Part shown: in pieces, positions 22,876-33,060 of the stretch
Numbering within the stretch: the first letter of the stretch is position 1
Layout: every line of letters starts with the position of its first letter
DNA from: Erodium maritimum
Lineage: Eukaryota; Streptophyta; Magnoliopsida; Geraniales; Geraniaceae
DNA: 64,000 nucleotides
NCBI GenBank assembly: GCA_963921825.1
Contig: OY997594.1
Span: 38,620,557-38,684,556, forward strand
Direction of reading: 5' to 3'
Translations under genes and position numbers: made by a program
The notes under the pieces: generated by a model
Databases searched by the model: none
What the model was told of the DNA's origin: nothing
What the model saw: only the letters and a program-made list of their open reading frames with translations

Positions 22876-23640
22876 GGCTAGCATTGTATAACATGGTTAT
22901 GCAGGTACGGGAGGAAGCTATTCCGTGGCTTGGGGTTCCGATCACTATGTTCAAGGTACGAAGACGCAGCTCTCTTCTAGGGTTTTGCGATTTACAGCCG
23001 GCGGCGATGGACTTTTCCTTTCCCACCGAGCACCATCACCACTTGAGAGTCGGCGACGCCGGCAAGGAGATGACGGCGTCCGACCGTTCTCTCTTTGCCG
23101 AAGCAAAGAAAAGGGCGGAGAGGGACGAGGAACCAGAGATAAAAGGGTCGTCGGCGTCTGACGGGGCGTCACAGGTAGCGGTGGGGGGCTTCAAGCACCC
23201 CGCCTCCAGGAATGAGTGCCTGGGGGTCTAGGGAGGGGTTGGTCGACTGTACCTTCTCCCTGGCGTATAGGTGGCATTGGTACCACTAACAGTTGATGAG
23301 TTACTTCTCTACCACTTCGGAGTCAACAATCCCGCGTTCAAGAGCCCTACCATTATCAGTCAAGGGAGGACGACGCACGCTGACTTACCGGGGGAGTAAT
23401 CGGTCCACCACTGCACGTTTATCCTCTGATCTGCTCGACCAGTTTCTTATGGTTGGAGTATACTGTATCGGTGTCCTAGGATGCTACCGTAGTCCCACAC
23501 CCCCGACCGCCATTATGTCTAAGAGCAAAATTTACTTTTCTGCTTTTGGCTTTCAAATTCTAATAGATTGGTTATTATGTATGGTGATTCCTGCGTTCGC
23601 AGGCACCAAAATGCTTTAATTTACAACATCATCATTTCTA
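22876..23640 (+). mobile_element. LINE fragment, plus strand, homologous to the minus LINE at 19.6-20 kb
   Basis: From about 23190 to 23500 the sequence matches the reverse complement of about 20010-19690, including the unusual caagggaggacgacgcacgc and gacttaccggggga blocks. It is therefore the 3' segment of the same LINE family in opposite orientation. Upstream (22960-23170) is purine-rich coding-like sequence without a clear domain. No RT is present. Confidence 0.6.
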
Positions 23641-24295
23641 CTCAAACAAAAATCTTGGCCGATGGACATTAATAGGTATAAGTCAATACAATATTATGGT
23701 ATTCCCGGAGGGTTTTAACTGTGGATTCTCATTATTTTCGGCTACCGAATTGACGATGTACAGTACGGAGAGTATGACACCGGCCATCGAATCGTGTACT
23801 GGTGGTGGTCACGCCGAAGGTTTCGGTAGCAGTCGATGACCGAGGGTTCGTCGGTTTCTGGTTTATTTTGAGCAGCCTATGGATAATGACATTATTTTCA
23901 CAAATATATAAAAATGACTTAGAAGATCTCTAGTCATTAACTATTTTCTTGGCTGAAAGAGGATACAATAGAATTAAAAAACAATCGTATCAGCGCTTTA
24001 TACAAAAAAAAATCGATCTTGTGGTGGTTGAAGGCATATACGGTAGTGGTTCCATGACGACTGTGATAGAGATTTGGGATGAGATCTCTCAACCTTAACA
24101 AAGCTTTTGACGATTCAGTCAGTTTTTAGTATATAAAAAATTGATCAACATATATGTGATTTCTGTTTTTACTCGTTTTTTTCCTGTCAAATTTCCATAC
24201 TTTATGCTCACTCCTATTTATAACGTAACAAAATTGATGATACTACATGAATTTGGATTGGGCAGCGCAGTCTTGAATGCTAGTGGATAAGCAAC
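23641..24295. other. Intergenic DNA, no recognised gene
   Basis: AT-rich, with only very short ORFs and no repeat or domain that I recognise. Confidence 0.5.
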
Positions 24296-25968
24296 TATGT
24301 CGCTCGTGGTGGTCGGAGGTCGCCGGATCTGTCACTCGTGGTGGTCGGAGGTCGCCGGATCTCAACCGGTGGCATGGCCCAGATTTGCTTCAGGTGTGTG
24401 GCGTTTGACCTCCAAGCCGAGGTGCTTGGGTTGGTGGGTTGCCGCTGCTCGGTTAGGCCGCAAGAATTTTTCCCGGGGTCGCCGGAGTTATGCTCGGGGT
24501 CGCTGGAGTTTTGGTCGATCAACTGTTATGTGAGGTAGGTTCACGCAGATTGGGTGGTTTCTCCTTTTCCCTCGCCGGACTCTTGGTTTGTGGGACTGCC
24601 TCTTCTTTTTCTCGGGGCCTTGGTTTGAGGGAGTCCTTCCCGCTCGACTGACTAGTTTTCTTCGGGATTTGGGCTCTTTCCGGGATTGTCTTCTCTCGTG
24701 CTCGGTATTATTACAAGCCTTCTCCTTCGGTTCCTTGTTTGGTTTTGGACGATGAGGGGTTATCAGTTTCGATATCAGAATGCTAAGCTCGAGTTTCAGC
24801 CTCGGAACCCCAATTCTAGGGGGGTCAGTCTTTTGCCGTTGGTGTGGTGCTGGAAGCAGGGTTGCTGTACTTTTCGGTTCAGCTCGTGATGGTGTCTGGA
24901 GGCTTGGTCCAGGCAATGATCTGGTCTCGCCCCTCGTCGTCTAGGATGGACGGGAACTCGATGGTGGTGTTCCTCTTCTTCTCAGGTTTTAGGGTCTTTT
25001 CTGTTTGGGTATAGGCTGACGAGTGCTCGGTATAACTACAAGCCTTCCCCTTCGGGTAATCGTTTGGTTTTGGCCGATGAGGGGTTACCGGTATCGGTTT
25101 CGGAACGCTCAGCTCGAGTCAAGCCTCAGATCCTAGGTAGTGCTGACTCCTGCTGCTTGCTTGTTGGAGTGTAAGGTCGGAGGCTCGGTTGTGGCGTTGT
25201 GCTTCTTCGTTGGCTCATCTCTCCAGGTTCGGGTGGGTTCGTTCTCAGTATAACTACAGGCCTTCCCCTTTGGGTCCTCGCTTGGTGTTGGCCGGCGAGG
25301 GGGTACCGATCTCGGTTCCGGAACGCTTAACTCGATTCCATCTTCGGATCCCAGGGAGTATTGTCCTACTGCTACCTTCGTAGAAGTTTGTGCTCGTTCT
25401 CGGTAGAAATATCGGCCCTCCCCCTTTGGGCCTTAGTTTGGTGTAGGCCGGATTTGGTTTCGGAGGACTGAGTTCGAGTTCTATCGTCAGATATCGAGCT
25501 GATCTTTGGATGTTGTCGGCGACCTGGTTTTCTTTGCACCTGTTGTAGCTTGGGTCATCTTGTTCTCAGCTCTTCATGGTTGGAAAATCTAGGTATCAAG
25601 ACCGTTTCTTTTGTGTCTATGAGCTTTATGGTTGAAAAATCTAGGTATCAAAACCTTTTCTATTGTCTATGAGCTTCATGGTTGGAAAATTAGGGTATTA
25701 GACTTTTCTTACAACTTTTACTTGGTTTCCAAGCTCGCATTCCCTTTTGGGTTGTTTCGGTCGGTTGTTTATTCCTTCTTCCCCGATGTGTGGAGGTTGT
25801 ATTCAATGGATTATGGTTGTATTGGTTGTTCTGATTTCTTGTAAGCCCCTCAGGTTGTTGAGGGTTTTGGTGTGAGGTTTCTACGGGAATGCTCTTTCTT
25901 TATTCCATCACTTACTCTCTCTTTCGGAGACCATTTTATTTAAATTTGTTTTGCTGATCAAAAAAACA
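24296..25968 (+). mobile_element. Modular retroposon with short A tail, plus strand
   Basis: A 32 bp direct duplication at 24301-24364 opens the element. Four copies of a module then follow at about 24700, 25027, 25247 and 25403: ctcggtataactacaagcc, a ccttcgggt block, then a gaggggttaccg-tatcggtttcggaacgct block. It ends with ttgctgatcaaaaaaac at about 25951-25967, like the ends of the minus-strand copies at 15045 and 42068. No RT or recognised domain is present. It appears to be a non-autonomous LINE-type retroposon whose length varies through module number. The target duplication was not found. Confidence 0.6.
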
Positions 25969-26222
25969 AACGCACATGCTAACATAAACGGTGTTTGTTG
26001 TTTGCTTGCGTCATGTATGACTATACGCGTAAGTGACGCTTGACACAAAATACGTAATACATTTCACATATGTATATGATATTCCTTAATCGTGTATATC
26101 CTTATTTGCAATATTGTTACCATATTTTTGTAAGGTCTCACAACATAAATTTATAGAAGTAATTCAACGTGTAGTCAACTGGGCTCTAAGAAAGTGATTA
26201 TAGGTAAAAAAAAAAAAAAGAC
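25969..26222. other. AT-rich intergenic DNA ending in an A13 run
   Basis: No gene is seen. A run of thirteen A at 26206-26219 may be the tail of a degraded retroposon, but no body or target duplication is clear. Confidence 0.4.
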
Positions 26223-27010
26223 ATTCCTCTCTCTCATCTTCTCTTATCTATCCTAGCACATTTAAAGTCGCCTACCATGTCCATTACATTATCATCGTCG
26301 GCCATCATGCCTACCTTCCCATCGTCGTTGTCGGTCCTACAACCTGTAGGACTACCGGTATCTGACACGTTTCAACCGCTGGAAGGGGAGATTACAGGCG
26401 AGCCGACCTCAATGGAAGCACTGACCACACCGCCGCCCACGGCCCTGTATGTCAGCCTGGACCCCTCGCTACTACTCTCGGTGTAGTCATCGCAGGGAGC
26501 GATCTCAACACCCCACCAGCCTCCGACTCCCCGTGAAATCAATGTCCGTCAATTGAACGATGTGGAAGAGGATGTTGAACAAGAGGCGAGGGCTCACCAG
26601 TAGCCTCACTAGGATCCATGAGAGTCTCGGGAGAGGGAAGGGGGTCCCTTCGGAGGTCTATCCTCCTAGGCTCGGGGCGTCCGGTGCTAGGACGTCTAGG
26701 GATGACAGGAAGGGTAGCATCAAGTTTTAATGCTTTATTGTTTTTCTGTTCTTAGTTTGGATTACTTTTTTTTGGATTCCCATTGGTTTTTCTTGTATTA
26801 GGTTTTGGTTGTTTCGTGTTAGGTCGAATAATTTTGAAAATGCAGTAGGAGGTCATCCTCAATTAGTGTCTACGATGAAAAGTAGACTTGTTCTACGGAT
26901 CCACGAGAACTGAGTTGCCTACAAAAGGCTCGAACTGTATTCTGGTACACAGGACCTGTGGCCTTACTTTGTAACCCTTGATTTGTATTAATATACGCCT
27001 TTATTTATCG
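26223..27010 (+). mobile_element. Internally deleted LINE copy, plus strand
   Basis: A proline- and serine-rich N-terminal ORF (26277-26486) is followed after about 250 bp by a 3' untranslated tail (about 26760-27005). That tail matches 30776-30990 closely: gtctacgatgaaaagtaga, agaactgagt-gcctac and tactttgtaa blocks occur in both. The body between the ORF1 start and the tail is missing. No target duplication was identified. Confidence 0.55.
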
Positions 27011-27227
27011 TCTTTCTTATAGAAGTGAATTCCTTCAGCGTAACCCAACTTATGTTTAGTAATGACAATTATATTGCTTACAGGGATGTATGTGGACAAC
27101 TAGACATGTATGCACATACAATCTGGATTCAAATAGACATAGAACTATATAAGGGATAGAAGAAAGGTTGGCGAGGCAGTTTCCATCTATATAACCTTTT
27201 TGTGAGGAAAATATAAGTTTTATTTAT

Positions 27228-28231
27228 GGAAATTTTCAATTTAATAACATGGCAAATATTTATTTGCAGTATAATACATTAACTTGTTTTTTTTTTGCAT
27301 TTTAATACCCTGGCAAATATTTATTTTCATTTTCATACCCAACCATTAACTTTCCTTCCAAAATAGATGAAAAGTCCAAAATACCCCTTGAGACCAATCA
27401 GATTTTCAAAACCTACCATAAAAAAAATCAGATTTTTATATATTTCAAAAAACTATATTTCATTTAAAAAAATATTTAAAAAATCAGTTTTTATATATTT
27501 CAAAAATCATATTTTTATATAATTCAAAAAATCATATTTATTTCAAAAAAATATTAAAAAAAACACTTTTTATATATCAAAAAAAGATGTTTATATTTTT
27601 TTTATAAAAAATATATTTTATTTCAAAAAATATTAAAAAAAATCAGTTTTTATATATTTAAAAAAATCAATTTTTATATATTTCATATTAATATTTTCAT
27701 ATAATTTAAAAAATCAGGTTTATTTAAAAAAATAAAAATCAGTTTTTTTATATTACAAGAATCAGATTTTTTTATATATATCTTAAAAAATTAGATTTTA
27801 TTTCAAAAACAATAAGTTTTTATATATTTAAAAAATAATTTTTTTATATATTTCAAAAAATCATATTTTTATGTAATTAAAAAAATCAGATTTATTTTAA
27901 AAAAATTAAAATCATTTTTTATATATTACAAAAAACAGATTTTTATATATTTCAAAAAAATTATATTTTATTTTAAAAAATATTTAAAACAAAAAAACAG
28001 TTTTATATATTTAAAAAATCAAAGGTTGAAGGGTGTTTTTGATATTTTTTTTGAAAAAACTAGGTCATGTGCAAAACACATGACTATTTTCCATCCATTT
28101 TGGATGGAAAGTTAACGGTTGGGTATGAAAGTGAAAATAAATGTTTGCTAGGGTATTAAAATGCAAAACAAACAAGTTAGGATATTGTAGTGCAAATAAA
28201 TATTTGTCAGGGTATTAAACTAAAATTTCCC
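27228..28231. mobile_element. Mutator-like non-autonomous element, 1.0 kb, with 10 bp target duplication
   Basis: The ends are inverted repeats. The left end GGAAATTTTCAATTTAATA pairs with GGGAAATTTTAGTTTAATA read inward from 28231. The match continues for about 180 bp through tttcatacccaaccattaac and aaaagtccaaaataccc. TTTTATTTAT flanks it exactly at 27218-27227 and 28232-28241; a 9-10 bp target duplication is typical of Mutator-like elements. The centre is AT-rich with many degenerate atcagatttttatatatttc repeats. No transposase is encoded, so it depends on one supplied elsewhere. Confidence 0.85.
27420..28025. repeat. AT-rich degenerate repeat core
   Basis: Variants of aaaatcagatttttatatatttcaa are repeated about fifteen to twenty times with changing unit length. 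They form the interior of the Mutator-like element. Confidence 0.75.
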
Positions 28232-28291
28232 TTTTATTTATATTGATCATAATCATATAACCAAGGTTAGGTCTACAATTATAAGGGTTTG

Positions 28292-30119
28292 TTATAACAT
28301 TCAAAATTAATTAAATTATAGGAATAAAAACAACTTCTAGCCCTAGCTCTGACCTAGTTATGGTGTTAGCTTCTGTCTCTACCGCCGATAAGCCTTATGC
28401 CTCGCCTAGAGCCGCTGTCTTTGTCGGTGACTGCCTCCCCGTATTATCTTGTCCCTCGCAGACCGCGTCCGGTGTGGGGGTTAAAGGACATCATTGGAGG
28501 CCAAGAGAAGCATTATCTTTGTTCTCTCCTTCTTCTCCGTCTGTGTTGCAAAGCCGCCAATTGATGGCTCCGATGGACGTATTCTCTCCTCCCTGGGGAC
28601 CGAGGGGTCCTCGTTCACCCCCAATGACGGGACAGGGATCGGTGGGGGGTAGACCTTGGTTTGCTTCTTCCTCAAGTAACGAGTTCATCCCTCCTCCTCC
28701 GACCTTTTGATCGCCGGCCGCTCGATCGCACCATGACCTTTCTCTGGTTTCTCTGTCGGGTGGCGCGAGAGCTAAAACGGTGCCTCGTCCACCCCCGTAT
28801 GGGCGCCTGCTCATGTCTTGGGCCTAGCCTTCATCTCCCTCAAATCGGGTTTGTCCTCGGGGTCCGTGTTTGGGGACGGCTAGGGTTACACGTTGGGTCT
28901 CCTATTCTGTTACTACGGTGGTTCGGACTCGGCAGATTCTCCTTGCGGGGTAAGGGACTCCTGACTCGAACTGAGGTAGCCTCTTCCACTATCGTCCGCC
29001 ATGGATGGACTCGAAGACTTGTTGGGGCGCGGTTGCTTCCCTGCAGAGTGGCAATCATGGTCAATCCTGGTCTCGGCCTCGACGGTCCTTCCTAGGGAGG
29101 TGCTGGGCAGGGTACCCTTGCAGGCAGCTGACGGGAGGTTACACTGGTGAATTGGAGTCGGTACCCTTAAACCCATCTTCCGGCGTACCAGAGGGGATTG
29201 CTGCGGTGGACTACGGTGCGGGGACCTCGACCCTAAGTGAGGTGGAAGGTTGTGTCGGCTCAAACGGGGCTGTTACCATCGAGGGCCCTTGGTGAGATGG
29301 GTCTCGTAAGGGAGCGGGGCTTGGAGGAGGGGGACCCGTTCCCGATGTCCTTGAATATAATACCTAAGGTCGGGTTGTCTCGGGGGATGAGAACTAGCGT
29401 GTCCATGGATCTGATACCTAACCAGGGGCTACACTGTTTCACCCGGGATATCGGCCGCTCATGTACAAGAAGCCACCCTGGGTGGTCCGATTCGAGCTTC
29501 CCGGGCTTTGTACACGGGAAGATCCTTAAGGGACCAGGTAGGAGTTAGCTCTCTACTGATTCTATTGTTGCGGTCCTGGGGGGCTATCTATGAGGGTTTT
29601 GAGGTAGAGGACGTGCGACTCTGGATGCACGTCTTGTTAAAGTTCCAGCACCCACCGCCGATGGATATGGGAGGAGCAGGACGGTAGGAGCACTGAAGAG
29701 GGCAGTAGTGGAGGAGCGGGTTGGCCAGGAGCGGGTTACAAATCGGGCGATGCTAGTAAACAACCTCGCCAGGGGGAATGATACATACTATGGACCTCAG
29801 GGACCAGCCTTGGAGGGGTCCCTGGTACAAATCGGATCTCTTATTACTGATGCAATTCTGGTCTCTTTAGGCTGGGACTTCCAGTATCATTTTCTCACCT
29901 CTCATCTTTCCTTCATGCCTTTATGGCGACCGTCGGGGCATCCCGATATTGGTTTTCACTTATGTTTTCAAAACCCTCTGGGGCAGTTATATGGTTAAAA
30001 AGAACAGTGAACTTTATGATCATTGTATGTTCTTTTCTGGTGGTCAGGGAGCCTGTTTTTTGATGCACATCCCTGTTTTAATTTGCTAGGAATAAAATTT
30101 TCACCTTTTAGTCAAAAAA
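28292..30119 (+). mobile_element. Internally deleted LINE, plus strand, with 14 bp target duplication
   Basis: AATTATAAGGGTTT occurs at 28278-28291 and 30120-30133 and brackets an insert that ends in cttttagtcaaaaaaa. The interior has ORF1-like pieces rich in proline and glycine. One block (about 29395-29430) matches about 32580-32610 of the LINE ORF1 further right. The 3' part (29990-30119) is a LINE-type tail. DUF4283, zinc knuckle, endonuclease and RT were not seen, so most of the body has been lost or rearranged before insertion. Confidence 0.8.
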
Positions 30120-30169
30120 AATTATAAGGGTTTCTTTAGTGTTTGATTAGTATTAATTGTTTATGATTT

Positions 30170-30993
30170 TTTTACACGTTACGTCGTTATTAGTATTTGG
30201 AAAATATGGGTCTTCTCTTCTCTCTCGCTGTGAGAGCCCACACACCCTAAACCCTAGCCGCCGTCGGCGGTCTTCATGGTTCTGGCCATGGAGACTGTCG
30301 TTAGAGATCTCTCTCTCCTCTTCTTCATCTCGTGCCTCCTTTTAAGCAGTCATCTTCGTCTACACAGTGACTGTAATCTTTCTTCGCCCGAGCACAACCG
30401 TCGCCGCCCTTTCCATGTCCTTCGACCGTTGTTGGATCTACGCTTCAGGCACGCGAACCTCCGGTGTTGCATCTCCTCATCGTCATCGATCGAGGTAACA
30501 CTTAGTCTAAGAGACTATATACTAAGTCTAATAGACGACAAGGAGCCCTCGGGGCTATTCCAAAAGCTTTACCAATAGAACACTCATATGAGCCGTTTTG
30601 AGAAGATCTTGGAACAATAAAATCAGTGGATTTGGGATCCGGGACCAACCTACCATGACCCGGGACCGACGTTGCTTGGTCGTCCCGGGGGAGTAAGGAA
30701 GCAGCTCACTTTTCCTGTTTTAGTTTGGATGAAGTTTTAGTTTCAGTTCTGAATTGTTTTAGTTGGATTTTATTCTGCTTTTTTTTCAATTTAAGTTTCA
30801 ATAATTTGGAACATCTAGTATGAGGTTGTCCTTAGTATGTATCTACGATGAAAAGTAGAGTTTTCAACGGGACCATGAGAACTGAGTCGCCTACGAGAGG
30901 CTTAGACAATATTCTGGTGTCGAGGGTCGTTTGGCCATACTTTGTAATTTTTCGATTGGTATAATACCCGCCTCTGTTTCCACGTTTAAAAAA
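30170..30993 (+). mobile_element. Short LINE-derived copy, plus strand, with imperfect target duplication
   Basis: The tail at 30776-30993 is homologous to that at 26760-27005 and ends gtttaaaaaaa. Flanks aattgtttatgatttt (from 30155) and aattgttcatgaattt (30994-31009) differ at two positions and probably are the aged target duplication. The interior begins with a 5' leader-like ctctcgctgtgagagccc and a short unrecognised ORF. Confidence 0.6.
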
Positions 30994-31099
30994 AATTGTT
31001 CATGAATTTCTTCTTTAATGATAAAAGCGTACCACTTACATATATTTAGCAATCTTATGATACTAAAAACTACAATCCATCTAACATAAGAGATAGTTG

Positions 31100-32965
31100 T
31101 CAGATGATAGACATTAAATATACTGAGAATTTGTCTCTCTGTCCTAGACTTTGTGTGTCGCATGCTCCTGCACCTTCTACGACCATGACGGCTCCGCTGC
31201 TACTCTCGCCTATTGTTGAGGGGTCACCATTCCCAGGTGATTGTCCTCCCTCTCCTCTTTTTATGCCCCCGCCTCCCCTTAAGGGTTTTATTAAGCCTAT
31301 CCATGAAAAGAAAAAGAGGAAACCCCGTCGAAACCCTCCATCACCACTGCCTTCTTCTGTTATAGAAGTTGTATTGCCGCTTCCCCTCGCCTCGAGGGGC
31401 AATCACTGGTGGTGTTCGAGCCTGGAGCCACGACGTCGCCTTTGGGAAACCCTAGACTGAAGCGGAGAAGGTCACCAAAGGCGCAGCCTCCCTCGGGTCT
31501 GTCCTTGACGATCCCGAAGCTACCCTTCCCAAAGTTTCTCCTCCCGTGACTGACGGTGGTTAGGGTTGAGCCCTCAATATCCGAATTTTTGACTGGAGCG
31601 ACACAATCCTTCCCTACGCGGGTCTCGTCTCCTCTGGCTCCGGGCGTCACAAGGAATGATCTAAGACAGGTCTTGCCTTCCAACCCATTCGCCATGCATT
31701 AAGGGTTCTCAACCCCTCCTACTCACCCCTCCATTATAGGGGATCTTTATGAGGGGTTCTCGGCGTGCTGCATTACAGAGGAGGAGGCGGTCGTGGTGGT
31801 GGATCCACAAACCCTAGCTCGCCTTTAGTTTGGCTTTGTGGGCCATCTAGCCGCTTCGACTCTACCGCGGAAGGAACTCTTGTTGGAGGTCATCACTCAG
31901 GCTTGGGGTCGTGCTACAACGGGGGTGGTCATCAAGGATCTCGAACCAGGCACTCTGGTTCTTTACTTCCGGTTATCGGCGGATAGGACTTGGGTCCGCC
32001 AGAATGAACCATGGTGCTTCCATGGCCATCTGTTGCTTCTCGGGGAAATCTTGGATCCCATGTTTACGGACCTCCCTCAGTTGGATAGGTACCAGCTGTG
32101 GGGCTTTGCTCGGGGTCTCCCACCTCTTGTCCATACAAAGGCCACCAGGGAGGCAATCAGAGCATCCCTAAGAGAACATGTAGATACCCTGTGTGATTAA
32201 TGGGGTACATGTTGGGGAGAAACTATGAAGGTCCGGCTTTGGATGGACGTGAAGAGACCTCTCTGGTGTACAATGATTATGAGCTTCCGAGACTACCAGA
32301 AGTCGGTCTGTGTCACCATCACGTATGCTATGCTCCATACTTTCTGTTTCAGTTATGCCATAATTGGCCACATGGTTAGGGATTGCGAGTGGGTGGTTCA
32401 GAGAGTTCCTCGTTATGGGGACTCCCTTATGGAATTCAAGACTGCTAAAGCGGATTGGCCCTACGAGACCGATTGGGGAAAAGAGCTGCGTCCACTACCA
32501 CCACAACCAGCATTTGCCTCGCTGACCCTGGATCCAATACCAAGAACCGGATTGGCCCATGATAAGACAGCCCGTGTAACCTTGAACCCGATACCTAATC
32601 TGGGTTTACGAGCTCAATTTCGATTGGGAAAGGGGTCGTCCACTTGGGGCGTCGACCAATCGTTACGATAGAGCGTCTTGGGTGTTCGCAGTAGGGCCGA
32701 GTGGCCAGAAGAGGGACACAGCGGGGGAGCGCTAGAAGATCAGGCGAGGGCTAGAAAACAGTCTCGCCAAGAGAAATGAGAAGAATTCATGGCTTCAGCG
32801 ACCGACTCCGGGAGGGGTCCTTAGGGAGAGCGGTTCCTTCCCGCCTTATTGCCCGATTCAAGTTCGGTGGTTCAATCAGTCGTTGGGTCGATGAGACGAG
32901 TCCTTGGAAAGCAGGGATCAAGCAGCGTTTAGGCCCTACCTTGAGTTGTTCCGGGAAAGGGGTTT
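31100..32965 (+). pseudogene. LINE ORF1 remnant with DUF4283-like domain and zinc knuckle
   Basis: The plus-strand reading begins near 31185 with a proline-rich N-terminus (MTAPLLLSPIVEG). At about 31838-32197 is a DUF4283-like domain: ITQAWGRATTGVVIKDLE, then RTWVRQNEPWCFHGHLLLLG and YQLWGFARGLPP. A basic VRLWMDVKRPL block follows at about 32230, then a knuckle CFSYAIIGHMVRDCEW at about 32342-32390 in which the second cysteine position reads Tyr. Stops separate the blocks. Downstream frames are scrambled and the sequence ends abruptly near 32965 against a minus-strand LTR element. This family's ORF1 binds LINE RNA; no endonuclease or RT remains. Confidence 0.72.
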
Positions 32966-33060
32966 TATAACACCCCGTTGTCCCACACAGAGCCCCAAGC
33001 GCGGCGATGTTAGGTCTCCAGCCCAATATACCCCAACTCAACCAGGCTCTGATACCAAAT
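32966..33060 (-). other. Start of internal region and primer site of a minus-strand LTR element
   Basis: On the minus strand, ATTTGGTATCAGAGCCTGG follows the LTR end (33061), a clear initiator methionine tRNA primer site. About 95 bp of internal sequence remain before the junction with LINE DNA. That remnant includes acctaacatcgccgcgc, a string also found in both arms of the palindrome at 35508-35888. Confidence 0.75.
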
